Below, piece by piece: positions 31,146 through 38,891 of a DNA stretch of 48,113 nt. The translations under genes and the position numbers were made by a program. The stretch is taken from positions 1 to 48,113 of IMG/VR virus record IMGVR_UViG_3300023099_000010; one strand, 5' to 3'. The notes below the pieces were generated by a model. It saw only the letters and a list, made by a program, of their open reading frames with translations. It did not search any database and was not told the DNA's origin. Origin of the DNA: a virus. Each line of letters begins with the position of its first letter. Positions within the stretch are counted from its first letter, which is position 1.

Positions 31146-31603
31146 CGGCAAGCTCCGTACTCGACACACAAGGCAAGGTCCGCGGTCGTAAAGGCTTCGG
31201 ACCTTTTCTCTTGACTCATAATATGGCCGTCTTCTTCGATGTGGGGCAAGCCGAGGCCGTGTCCGAGCTCGTGGATAAGCAGGTTGGCCAGCTCTTCCCC
31301 GACTTCGTTACGGACTTTGACGTTCCCCGTACCCTTGTGGTAAGAGCCATTGCGGGTCGGGTTTTCTTCCGCGAAGTCAATCGACCCCTTCGACAGATGG
31401 CAGATACCATCTGAGGGGCCGGCTTCAAGGGTCAAGGTACCCTCGCCAGCAAATGCGTTCCAAGCCGCTTCGGCCCTGGCAATCTGGACCAAGTCATCCG
31501 AGCTCCAATCGCTTGGCGTGTAGGCCCAATGGCCTTCGCAGTTGCGTTCCAGGTTCGTGCAGCCAGAGACCCAAAGGCAGAACAGGACGATTAGGTAGCG
31601 CAT
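31142..31603 (-). CDS. secreted lipoprotein metzincin protease
   Basis: 153 residues. A lipoprotein signal (MRYLIVLFCLWVSGC, lipobox Cys15) leads to a small domain with the complete metzincin site HELGHGLGLPH (His111, Glu112, His115, His121) and the Met-turn HIMS (Met129), as in matrixin-type peptidases. Five further cysteines outside the signal could form disulphides. It has its own host-type promoter and lies antiparallel to the fibre gene. A cell-surface protease could alter receptors, block superinfection or aid release; which one is unknown. Confidence 0.82.
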   Translation of the reverse strand: MRYLIVLFCLWVSGCTNLERNCEGHWAYTPSDWSSDDLVQIARAEAAWNAFAGEGTLTLEAGPSDGICHLSKGSIDFAEENPTRNGSYHKGTGNVKVRNEVGEELANLLIHELGHGLGLPHIEEDGHIMSQEKRSEAFTTADLALCVEYGACR

Positions 31604-31609
31604 AACTAG

Positions 31610-31637
31610 ACCCTAGCATGCGCTACCCGGCCGTCAA
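31610..31637 (-). promoter_or_regulatory. sigma70-type promoter, leaderless start of metzincin gene
   Basis: TTGACG (31632-31637), 16-bp spacer, TAGGGT (31610-31615), exactly six bases to the ATG at 31603. It starts inside the end of the RuvC-like gene. Confidence 0.68.
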
Positions 31638-32107
31638 ATCTTTTTGCCCATGACTCGGTAGAGACCCAACCCAACCGCGTCTAGTAAGTTATTGCGAAGG
31701 CTAGGCGCGATGCCCTGTCCGCACTTCCGGACTACTTCTTGTTCGGCTGGGCTGAGCTTGGCGAAGAGTCGAGCATGGTGCACCTCTTTAGGAACCTGGC
31801 CCTTCCAAGTCGTCGGGCAAAGCTCGATAACCTCGGGGATGCCCCCGGCTAGCATCTTCTCGGTTAGGATGCCAACCCGCACGGCCAGGCGGACGATATC
31901 CTTGGGCGGGGCTTTGGATACCTTGTAGACCTGGGGGAGTTCGATGATACCGACCTTAGAGGTAATGAAAGCCTCGGGCGGGACAACTCGCTTGAAGTCC
32001 CCCGGAGAACAGACCCCACAAGATACGAGCTTGCTAGAACGCCAGTAGGCCCAGCCAGTACAGGCCCCGGGGTCAACGCTTAGCATAGGACCCAACGATA
32101 TAGCCAT
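31634..32107 (-). CDS. RuvC-like Holliday junction resolvase
   Basis: 157 residues of an RNase H fold: LSVDPGACTGWAYW supplies Asp12, IIELPQVYKV supplies Glu56, and NNLLDAVGLGLY near the end supplies the last Asp. It probably trims branches before packaging or resolves recombination intermediates. The start may also be Met8 (32086). It ends the terminase small-subunit operon. Confidence 0.82.
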   Translation of the reverse strand: MAISLGPMLSVDPGACTGWAYWRSSKLVSCGVCSPGDFKRVVPPEAFITSKVGIIELPQVYKVSKAPPKDIVRLAVRVGILTEKMLAGGIPEVIELCPTTWKGQVPKEVHHARLFAKLSPAEQEVVRKCGQGIAPSLRNNLLDAVGLGLYRVMGKKI

Positions 32108-32156
32108 TTAGCCAAAAAACTAGCATGATAACCAACGCGACAGGCACGGTAATCAT
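32073..32156 (-). CDS. 27-residue single-span membrane peptide
   Basis: ATG overlaps the upstream stop (ATGA). The peptide MITVPVALVIMLVFWLNGYI plus a short basic tail forms one hydrophobic helix with a positive C-terminal end. It overlaps the start of the RuvC-like gene by 35 bases. Coding is supported by coupling and composition only. Confidence 0.4.
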   Translation of the reverse strand: MITVPVALVIMLVFWLNGYIVGSYAKR

Positions 32157-32353
32157 TCTGCTTCCCCTACGGCCCATACTTCGATGGCTTGAGCGAGCTC
32201 GATATCCGACATGAAAACCGGATGCGTCTTGTTCTCTAGCCGGCAAGCCAGGATATCGAAGAGGGTCTTGCCGATTGGCTCGTCTGGCTTCGTGGCAAGG
32301 CAGATAGCCAGGTTGTGAATTACCGCCTGCCTTGGCGTTAGGGTTTGGCTCAC
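32153..32353 (-). CDS. hypothetical protein (66 aa)
   Basis: GTG start overlaps the upstream stop as GTGA. The protein is helical (TLTPRQAVIHNLAICLATKP, then GKTLFDILACRLENK). A longer reading to 32470 overlaps a real small gene and is rejected. Function unknown. Confidence 0.6.
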   Translation of the reverse strand: MSQTLTPRQAVIHNLAICLATKPDEPIGKTLFDILACRLENKTHPVFMSDIELAQAIEVWAVGEAE

Positions 32354-32529
32354 TTGAACGCACTCCGGACGACACACTCGAAAGCAGCCCAACGCTTTGG
32401 GGAGTTTGCTCGGTCTTCTGAGGTTCGAACCACGTAGAAGGCTGTCTTCCCGTCGCACGTAATTTTCCACTTGACCCAGCCGAAAGCGTCGGGGCCTGAC
32501 TGTAGGGTTTCGCTAATCTCTTTCGTCAT
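32350..32529 (-). CDS. hypothetical protein (59 aa)
   Basis: A small gene whose ATG overlaps the stop of the terminase small subunit (ATGA). It encodes MTKEISETLQSGPDAFGWVK and then a beta-rich region KWKITCDGKTAFYVVRTSED with a helical end. No motif known. Start and stop are both fixed by coupling to the neighbours. Confidence 0.62.
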   Translation of the reverse strand: MTKEISETLQSGPDAFGWVKWKITCDGKTAFYVVRTSEDRANSPKRWAAFECVVRSAFK

Positions 32530-33068
32530 TCCCCACTAGTACCCATTTCCGCCTTGGCTGTCAAGGCTAGCAATGTCTTGAGCTCGTCTGTAGTCAACTT
32601 GCTGAGGTCTAGCCGTTGCTCGGCTACCTCGGTCGACTGACCTAGAACTAGGCGCTCTAGCTTGACTACCGTTTCCGCGTACTTCTGGAGCTCACCCGGT
32701 TTGAGCATGATAACCCCGGCCTCTTTACTGGCCCCGTTCAACTTGGCCATTTCTCGGCCTAGGATTTCCCGCATGCTCCCCAGGATTTGCAAGTGTTCGG
32801 CCGCTGCGGTTTGGGCGCCAATTCGTAGAGCATCTTCCTTGCCGGCCAGGAATACCGTATCTAGGTGCGCATCGTAGTCGGCCGTTCGGGTAGCCCAATC
32901 GTAGCGCTTGGCCCATGTGGCCAAGTCCCCCGGGGAAACTTGCATACCGTCAACCGTAACGTATTGAATTCGTCGGGGGCTTCGTTGCTCCCGGAACGAA
33001 GCGAAGGCTTTCCAGGCTGCTTCGGGTTCTCCCCTGCGTCGGGTCCAAGTGGGCTTTTCTTCGCTCAT
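32526..33068 (-). CDS. terminase small subunit-like
   Basis: 180 residues. An N-terminal helix-turn-helix-like section (VSPGDLATWAKRYDWATRTADYDAHLD) of the kind found in small terminase subunits is followed by a long helix and a short C-terminal segment that could contact the large subunit. It starts six bases after a TAAACT hexamer, divergent from the portal gene. The large subunit is 4.4 kb away, an unusual separation. Confidence 0.7.
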   Translation of the reverse strand: MSEEKPTWTRRRGEPEAAWKAFASFREQRSPRRIQYVTVDGMQVSPGDLATWAKRYDWATRTADYDAHLDTVFLAGKEDALRIGAQTAAAEHLQILGSMREILGREMAKLNGASKEAGVIMLKPGELQKYAETVVKLERLVLGQSTEVAEQRLDLSKLTTDELKTLLALTAKAEMGTSGE

Positions 33069-33106
33069 ACAGGTAGTTTAGCCTCGGGCTAGTATATGGG
33101 GAAGCT
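33069..33106. promoter_or_regulatory. divergent promoters for portal and terminase small subunit
   Basis: Minus strand: TAAACT (33075-33080) six bases before the ATG at 33068. Plus strand: GGGC-TAGTAT (33090-33095), 11 bases before the portal ATG with GGGGAAG as ribosome site. Confidence 0.55.
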
Positions 33107-34594
33107 ATGGGCATCTTCGACCGCTTCCGTAAACCGGCCCCCGTGGCTCCAAGTCCTAACCCAGTGGTGGCACGTAATGACGCTTGGGTCAACCCTGCAA
33201 CGGGCGTAGGCTCCCTTCGGGACAAGTCGGCTATCGGCTTCTTCCTCCCCGACCAACCGCTTACCGATTCCGAGCTATCTGCCCTCTACTACCATGACGA
33301 CTTGGCGGCCCGAATCATCGATGAACGGGTAGACCAGGCCTTTCGAAAAGGGTACCGGCTAGAAGGCCTGGACCAAGACAAGCTAGACGAGCTCTACGAG
33401 GAAGCCGAACGTATCGAGGTCGACCGTCGCTTTAAGGAAGCCTGGCGTTGGGGTCGTCTCTACGGGTCTTCGATTCTAATCGTAGGGGCCCTTGACGGCC
33501 AGATGCCTACCGCACCTATGGGGGAGAACGTCCGTAGCCTGGCCTTCTTGAACCCGGTAGACAAGCGCACACTTCGGATTTACTCGCGCTATGCCAACCC
33601 CCTCCTACCTCAGTATGGGGAACCGAACCTCTACCAAATCAACCCCGAGCCAGTTACCGCCATCGACATGACCGGCACGAGCTCAGCTGGCCAGGAGACT
33701 TGGAACGGATACCTTATTCACGAGTCTCGGACGATTCGCTTTGATGGCATCGAAACCGACCTACAGGAAAGCCAGAAGCTCGGGGGGTGGTCCTACTCAG
33801 TTCTGCAGAGGGCCTACAAGGTCTTACGCCAGTTCGGCTTGTCTTTCGGCTCGGCCGCTATCCTCATTGAAGAGGCCAGCCAGGGTGTCTTTAAAATCGA
33901 CGGCCTGATTTCGATGCTGGCCGGCAACGAAAGAGACGCACTCCTAGAGCGTATGACCCTTGTGGACATGTCCAAGGGTGCGGCCCGGTCTATCCTGGTA
34001 GACGCAGAGAACGAAGACTACACCCGTATCCCGGTCCAGTTCGCTGGCTTGCCGGATATGCTCGACCGCATCATGCAACGCCTGGCCGCTGCTACCGGTA
34101 TGCCCGTTACTTTGCTTATGGGTCAAAGCCCGGCCGGGATGAATGCCACGGGGGAGAGCGACTTCCGGCAATGGTACGACTCGATTGCGTCCGAGCAAGA
34201 GAAGGTTCTAGGCCCTCGGCTGCTAAAGCTCTACAAGCTAATTGGCCAGGGGTTGGGCATTGATACCGAAGGCCTGGAAGTTGCTTGGGAACCGTTGGAA
34301 GAGGAAAGCCCCAAGGATAAGGCTACCTTGTATTCCACCGTAGCCGCTGCGGACGTGGCCTACGTGAACGCGGGCGTATTCCAGCCTCAAGAAATTGCCA
34401 TCGCCCGAGCTGGCCAGGGGGCCTACGACCCGTTCGCAGTTCCGGCTATCGACGTGGCTAAACTAGAAGCCGAGTTGGCCGAGCCCCCTCCCGAGCAATT
34501 TACCGACCCGACGGAAGCCAATGCCCAAACTGGACAAGAAGACCCGAGCCAAAGCCAAAATCCAATCGAGAAAGATTCGGCTAGCGACACGTAG
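33107..34594 (+). CDS. portal protein (DUF1073-like)
   Basis: 495 residues. The order ARIIDERVDQAFRKGYRL, WRWGRLYGSSILIVGA, NPVDKRTLRIYSRY, GLPDMLDRIMQRLAAATGMP and MGQSPAGMNATGESDFRQWY is characteristic of DUF1073 portals. Forms the dodecameric ring for DNA entry. Overlaps the head-morphogenesis gene by 74 bases. DUF1073 domains are also fused to Acb1 enzymes in some phages; no such domain is seen here. Confidence 0.9.
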   Translation: MGIFDRFRKPAPVAPSPNPVVARNDAWVNPATGVGSLRDKSAIGFFLPDQPLTDSELSALYYHDDLAARIIDERVDQAFRKGYRLEGLDQDKLDELYEEAERIEVDRRFKEAWRWGRLYGSSILIVGALDGQMPTAPMGENVRSLAFLNPVDKRTLRIYSRYANPLLPQYGEPNLYQINPEPVTAIDMTGTSSAGQETWNGYLIHESRTIRFDGIETDLQESQKLGGWSYSVLQRAYKVLRQFGLSFGSAAILIEEASQGVFKIDGLISMLAGNERDALLERMTLVDMSKGAARSILVDAENEDYTRIPVQFAGLPDMLDRIMQRLAAATGMPVTLLMGQSPAGMNATGESDFRQWYDSIASEQEKVLGPRLLKLYKLIGQGLGIDTEGLEVAWEPLEEESPKDKATLYSTVAAADVAYVNAGVFQPQEIAIARAGQGAYDPFAVPAIDVAKLEAELAEPPPEQFTDPTEANAQTGQEDPSQSQNPIEKDSASDT

Positions 34595-35348
34595 GGCTGA
34601 AAACATCTACGTAGGCAAGCTCCGGGCGATTGCAGCTGGCTACAAGGCAGTATACGACAGGTACCTAGTTCGGTCGGTCAAAGCCGTGGTAGCCGTCCGG
34701 GGTGACGCGGTAAAGGGCCCAAAGGCCAAGGCCACAGGGAATCCCTTCGTGGACTTCGACAGCCTAGAGACAGCCGTACAGGCCCAGCTAAAGGCCATGG
34801 TAGGGAAGGCCTTCGATGTCATGTGGGATTCGGTCTACAAGGCCCATATCGAGAACTCGACTTTGCCCCGGATTACTATCGGCCAAGCCGCCGGCCCTGG
34901 CTCACGTCTGGTACAGCTGTACGAGAAGAAGCGGGATGACTCGATTAAGTTGGTAGAGAACGCGCAACGGGTCTACTCGGACCAAGTCCGGGAGGTGTTC
35001 TCGGACCCGGCCAACTTCGGGCTACGGGTAGAAGAGCTACAGGCCAAGCTGATAGAACGCGGCAACGTTTCGGAAAGCCGAGCCGAGCTCATTGCCAGGG
35101 ACCAAACGTTAAAAACCCTCGGCGGAATCAATGAAGTCCGCCAGAGGGAAGCAGGGGTTAACTCGTATACGTGGTCAACTAGCAATGACGAGCGCGTCCG
35201 AGACGAGCACGCTGAACTAGAAGGCCAGGTTTTTAGCTGGGATAACCCGCCGGAACCTGGCAATCCGGGCGAAGACTACCAATGTCGATGCATTGGTGTA
35301 CCATACATCGAAGAGTTAGCCGACCTAGATAACCTAGAGGCTTTCTAG
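34521..35348 (+). CDS. Mu F-like minor head protein
   Basis: 275 residues. Lys/Arg-rich start, then the Mu F core: VSESRAELIARDQTLKTLGGINE, WSTSNDERVRDEHAELEGQVF and the terminal DYQCRCIGVPYI. It starts within the portal gene in another frame, which is typical. Binds portal or capsid interior early in head assembly. Confidence 0.88.
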   Translation: MPKLDKKTRAKAKIQSRKIRLATRRAENIYVGKLRAIAAGYKAVYDRYLVRSVKAVVAVRGDAVKGPKAKATGNPFVDFDSLETAVQAQLKAMVGKAFDVMWDSVYKAHIENSTLPRITIGQAAGPGSRLVQLYEKKRDDSIKLVENAQRVYSDQVREVFSDPANFGLRVEELQAKLIERGNVSESRAELIARDQTLKTLGGINEVRQREAGVNSYTWSTSNDERVRDEHAELEGQVFSWDNPPEPGNPGEDYQCRCIGVPYIEELADLDNLEAF

Positions 35349-35668
35349 TAGCGTTCGAAACCTGGCTCTACCAGCTTGGGGAATCGTCCGTCGTCAAAGC
35401 CCTCAATGAAAGACATTACGGCTTTCGGCGGAGTGACGTTGACGTAACTTTCGTTACCTTCTGAGTCATACGTAGTCAGTTCGATTTCTGAGCCTGAAAC
35501 GCTACAGTAGTGAAAACCTTTGACCGTAGTAGCCAAGAAGTTGGCAACCGGGCATGCGTCGCAATCCCCTGGCCGGCCTTGAATGCCACGCTTCTTTAGC
35601 TGCGCTGCTACCTTATTGGCACTTGAGCCGAGCCGACGGAGTTTGCCTTTGAGTGACGATTCTTTCAT
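35345..35668 (-). CDS. hypothetical protein (107 aa)
   Basis: Last gene of the long leftward operon that begins at 47025. A DCDACPVANFLATTV block could bind a metal. The basic N-terminus (MKESSLKGKLRRLG) suggests nucleic-acid contact. Ends convergently with the Mu F-like gene. Function unknown. Confidence 0.65.
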   Translation of the reverse strand: MKESSLKGKLRRLGSSANKVAAQLKKRGIQGRPGDCDACPVANFLATTVKGFHYCSVSGSEIELTTYDSEGNESYVNVTPPKAVMSFIEGFDDGRFPKLVEPGFERY

Positions 35669-35895
35669 GGTGTCCCTTCAATCTTCAAGTAATCGGAATT
35701 GTGGTTGGCCTCGGGTTGCATTGCCCGAAGTTGCTTCGTACCGGAACTAAGTTGTTCTGTCAAGAGAAAGATTGCGTTTTGAATCGGCTTAGCCATGTAG
35801 GAAGCCCCGGCCTTGTCCCACTCGATACGTGCCTTGTGCAAGGCGTTCAGCGCATCGGACGTAGCTTCTTTGGCTCTTTCGGTATCAGACTTCAT
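35665..35895 (-). CDS. hypothetical protein (76 aa)
   Basis: Helical, Ala/Lys-rich (RAKEATSDALNALHKARIEW), with overlaps to both neighbours. Could be a small coiled-coil protein. Function unknown. Confidence 0.62.
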   Translation of the reverse strand: MKSDTERAKEATSDALNALHKARIEWDKAGASYMAKPIQNAIFLLTEQLSSGTKQLRAMQPEANHNSDYLKIEGTP

Positions 35896-36658
35896 AGCTA
35901 ATGTTCTCCCAATAGTTTGGCTGTTTCATTCGGTCGGGGCCTTCGTGTGGATAACCCCTTGGATGACAAGCTAACCGAGTCTCTCCAATAGTCAAGTTCA
36001 TACTGACATGCGTATGTCCGAAGGCCCAGAAAGCCGGCTTGCGCTCTAGAATGAACTCTTCCCGGTCGCCTACGAAGAAGACGTTAGCCCGGTCCCCTTG
36101 GTAAGCCTGGTGCACACACTTCCAGCTGGGGAGCATATGCGTAACCACAATGTCTCCCTCGGTTACTGAGGCTTTGAGGTTGAACGTGTCTACCCGGTTC
36201 ATATGGTAGAGCTCGTCTTCGAAGCCTGGAATATACTTGAAGTCGTACCAACCCCGGCGGCCTAGGTTGACGATTAGCGGAGCGGCGCTGTACCAGTTGG
36301 TTACGCCTACAACCCGCTTGAGCTCGCCAGCCTTGTTCCGGAATGGGTAGTCATGGTCCCGGAGGTTCCAGAAATGACCCCCTTCATCGTGCAAGCGCTC
36401 TAGCAGGTTGTTCGTATCGTGAATCGACCGCTCCCCCTGGCTGTAGTCATGGTTCCCCGGAACGTACAGGATTGGCTTGGAGACACCCCGAAGCAGTAGC
36501 TCTAGGGCATGCTCCAAAGCCGGGGCGTTGGCCAGGTCGCCGGCCAGGAGAATCGTATCGTAGTCCTCCCCGTCTAGGAACAGCCTGCCGATAGTCTCTT
36601 GATTCTGCCAGTCCGAATAGTGGTCGAAATGCAGGTCTGACGCGAGACGGAACTTCAT
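35885..36658 (-). CDS. calcineurin-like metallophosphoesterase (1)
   Basis: 257 residues from the ATG at 36658 (GGGGGA upstream). Motifs in order: LASDLHFDHY, LLAGDLAN, VPGNHDYSQG, VVTHMLPSW and FGHTHVS, a full binuclear metal site. Close in style to single-domain phosphoesterases that act on nucleotides or nucleic acids. A second, different family member lies at 40279-41217. Substrate unknown. Confidence 0.85.
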   Translation of the reverse strand: MKFRLASDLHFDHYSDWQNQETIGRLFLDGEDYDTILLAGDLANAPALEHALELLLRGVSKPILYVPGNHDYSQGERSIHDTNNLLERLHDEGGHFWNLRDHDYPFRNKAGELKRVVGVTNWYSAAPLIVNLGRRGWYDFKYIPGFEDELYHMNRVDTFNLKASVTEGDIVVTHMLPSWKCVHQAYQGDRANVFFVGDREEFILERKPAFWAFGHTHVSMNLTIGETRLACHPRGYPHEGPDRMKQPNYWENISYEV

Positions 36659-36831
36659 AGGTCCCCCTTGGCCAGCGCGAAGATAACCAACCAAGGCCAC
36701 AAGATAGCCGCGCAGAACATGGCCGGAACCGGGGGCCGCATCGGCTCGGGAAGCAACTTGGCCTCCTTCGAAGCCGCTTGGAAAAAGAAGACGAAACCCA
36801 AAACCCAAAGGATGAGCACAACGTATCCCAT
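36655..36831 (-). CDS. two-span small membrane protein (58 aa)
   Basis: Start at 36831 with AGGTCAC upstream. Two hydrophobic helices (VVLILWVLGFVFFFQ and MFCAAILWPWLVIFAL) flank a short charged loop. It overlaps the phosphoesterase start by 4 bases. Possibly an inner-membrane or superinfection factor; no family. Confidence 0.6.
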   Translation of the reverse strand: MGYVVLILWVLGFVFFFQAASKEAKLLPEPMRPPVPAMFCAAILWPWLVIFALAKGDL

Positions 36832-36850
36832 GTGACCTGTAAACCTTTCG

Positions 36851-37039
36851 TTAGCGCCCGAAGGCACGGAAGAGCCAGTAACGTAGGTACCAGAATAAGG
36901 CCGACAAGCCACCGACGCAAGCCGGGCATGACTGGTAGGCACGGAAACCCACGTAGCCCTCTTCTTGCCAGGAATCACCGCAACCGAGGCAATAGCACGG
37001 ACGGCAGAAAGCCCGGCCCTCGTATGTATCCGGCTCCAC
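36851..37039 (-). CDS. cysteine-rich small protein (62 aa)
   Basis: GTG start overlaps the upstream stop (TAGTG). CRPCYCLGCGDSW and CPACVG give zinc-ribbon pairs, followed by an aromatic hydrophobic helix (ALFWYLRYWLF) that may insert in a membrane. Function unknown. Confidence 0.58.
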   Translation of the reverse strand: MEPDTYEGRAFCRPCYCLGCGDSWQEEGYVGFRAYQSCPACVGGLSALFWYLRYWLFRAFGR

Positions 37040-37269
37040 TAGTACGACCCCAGGAACTCGTGCAGGGAAATCGGTTCGCCCCCGAGCTCTAGAAAGATGT
37101 TCTCACGAGCATATGCCCAATAGTCGGGCCGGTCCGGGACTGGGATTTGGGCTAGCCAGCAAGTCTCAGCCCGGCCCATACCGAATCGGGTCCAGAGGTC
37201 GTCGCTACCCGAGCCCCAGCCAGCTTCCAGGATACCGATTAGACCTTGTGCGTATTCGTCTTTAGTCAC
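37039..37269 (-). CDS. hypothetical protein (76 aa)
   Basis: Helical opening then a Trp/Tyr-rich section (DRPDYWAYARENIFLELGG). Its start overlaps the previous stop by 4 bases. No domain recognised. Confidence 0.62.
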   Translation of the reverse strand: MTKDEYAQGLIGILEAGWGSGSDDLWTRFGMGRAETCWLAQIPVPDRPDYWAYARENIFLELGGEPISLHEFLGSY

Positions 37270-37448
37270 TTGACCCCCGGGCGCACTGTATCGGCCGATT
37301 CGTCTGCTTTGGTTTCTTCCCGGCCTCGGATGTTGTAGGCCGCGTCTTCGATGGCAACGGCCAGAGCGTAAACGTCCGACAACTTGGCGCCAAGGATGAG
37401 TGCGGTTTCGGTGCGCTGGTAGATGGCTTGCATTGTGGTAACGCTCAT
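37266..37448 (-). CDS. hypothetical protein (60 aa)
   Basis: A helical protein (TETALILGAKLSDVYALAVAIE) with a charged tail. A TAGCAT hexamer at 37455-37460 lies exactly six bases before the ATG, suggesting a leaderless promoter that begins a sub-operon inside the end of the terminase gene. Confidence 0.62.
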   Translation of the reverse strand: MSVTTMQAIYQRTETALILGAKLSDVYALAVAIEDAAYNIRGREETKADESADTVRPGVK

Positions 37449-37457
37449 CTTTGCATG

Positions 37458-38891
37458 CTAGACCGAGCCGGTCAAGCCCCCCATGACACTTTTCGCATTC
37501 TTCATAGCTTCCGCGTACGAGCGGTTCCGGTCGGCCAAGAAGGTAAGGGCCTGGCTAGTGGCGTCTACTTGGTCGTCATGGGAGGCCGTAGGAAACCTAG
37601 TCATTTCGTCCACGTAGTCTTTCGTCCAGTCGGCCTCGACTAGGTAGACGTTCCCCGCTTCGAAGAAGGCCGTAACCGCGTTGGCCCTGGCAATCTTACC
37701 GCCTTCCGGGTTTACGAGGATGAGGCCAGATACCTCCCGCTTCAAGTGGTCGACTACGGCCGGGCCGTTGGCCTTGTCTTCTACGACCTTGGCGCGGACC
37801 TTGGGCCACTTCTTCGAAAGGTCTTTCACGGCCTGACAAGCCGCGGTAAACGCCATCTTGGCGCGGACTTGGTCTACGAGGTAGTAGCTAGACCCTTGGC
37901 GCAACCAGACCTGGCCTACGACCCAGTCCGAGCCGTCCGAGTCTTTGAAGCTCATATCCCAGGATTGGCACGAGTCGTCCCAACGGTCAGGGAGCTGAGC
38001 GCACCTGCCCGATAGCCACTTGTGGAAAAAGATAAGACCTTCCGCCGGGGCCGGGTCTTGTTGGTACTGAGCCGAGTAGTGCCTTGGCCCTAGGCCGCCG
38101 GAACCCTTCAACGTGGCTACGGTCTTTTCGTTGTGCCTGGCCTTCCAGAAGATTTCCCCGAGCTCGGTCCGGGGGTCTTCGGGGTGCGCTTGTTCGGGCT
38201 GGAACTCTAGCGGGATTCGAACTACCTCCCATTCGTGGGGCTCGGTTCGAAGCAGGTAGCCGCACAAGTCGTTCTCGTGCAAGCGTTGCATGATAATGAC
38301 GCGGGCAACCGTGAGTTGGTTACCTCGGCTGAGAATCGTCGACTTCCACCAATTCACGACTTCCTCTAGGGACTTGTCGTTAACTTCCTTGGGCTTGGAC
38401 GGGTCGTCTACTACCAAGATATCCGGGTGTTCACCGGTCGTCTTACCCTTGACCGAGGTAGCGAAACGGGACCCGCCTCGGTCCGTCTTGAAGTCCGCGC
38501 TAGCTGCGTCCGGTGGCACGTTGAACACGGACCCCCAACGCTCGCGGAACCACTTGGAGCTCACGAGGTCCAGGGTTCGCTTGCCGTCGCGTCGGGTAAG
38601 TCGGGCGTCGAAAGACGTATACAGGAACTTACGAGAAGGGTTCTGCAGCCAATCCCAGGCGTCCCAGCACACGCAAACCAAGGTCGACTTGGCTGAGCCT
38701 GGCGGGACGTTGATAATCAGCCGCTTGCACTCACCCCGGGAGACTGACTCAAGCTTCTCGCAAATGAGCTTGATATGCCAGTTATCCTGGAACTCTACAC
38801 TGGGCTCGATTACGTGCCATGCGAGCTTGACGAAATCGTATAGTGACCTACGGCCGAGCTCGCGTTCGATGTCAATTCGAGAGGGTTTCAC
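37458..38891 (-). CDS. terminase large subunit
   Basis: 477 residues, GTG start. ATPase: Walker A VPPGSAKST (62-70), Walker B ILVVDDP (about 153-159), then the SRGNQLTVARVIIMQRLHENDL coupling region. Nuclease: QSWDMSFKD with its Asp, the VVEDKANGPAVVDHL segment and ASHDDQVDA near the end. It cuts and pumps DNA into heads. It lies directly downstream of a phage sigma gene, with a 20-base overlap. Confidence 0.93.
   Translation of the reverse strand: MKPSRIDIERELGRRSLYDFVKLAWHVIEPSVEFQDNWHIKLICEKLESVSRGECKRLIINVPPGSAKSTLVCVCWDAWDWLQNPSRKFLYTSFDARLTRRDGKRTLDLVSSKWFRERWGSVFNVPPDAASADFKTDRGGSRFATSVKGKTTGEHPDILVVDDPSKPKEVNDKSLEEVVNWWKSTILSRGNQLTVARVIIMQRLHENDLCGYLLRTEPHEWEVVRIPLEFQPEQAHPEDPRTELGEIFWKARHNEKTVATLKGSGGLGPRHYSAQYQQDPAPAEGLIFFHKWLSGRCAQLPDRWDDSCQSWDMSFKDSDGSDWVVGQVWLRQGSSYYLVDQVRAKMAFTAACQAVKDLSKKWPKVRAKVVEDKANGPAVVDHLKREVSGLILVNPEGGKIARANAVTAFFEAGNVYLVEADWTKDYVDEMTRFPTASHDDQVDATSQALTFLADRNRSYAEAMKNAKSVMGGLTGSV

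Noticed and set aside
32073-32375. 100-codon reading of the membrane peptide frame
   Set aside because: The upstream part overlaps two coupled real genes in other frames and is low-complexity Arg/Ser. Only the last 27 codons are kept.
33107-34594. Acb1 anti-CBASS enzyme fused to portal
   Set aside because: DUF1073 is sometimes annotated as Acb1-related, but the phosphodiesterase His motifs of Acb1 are not visible in this portal.
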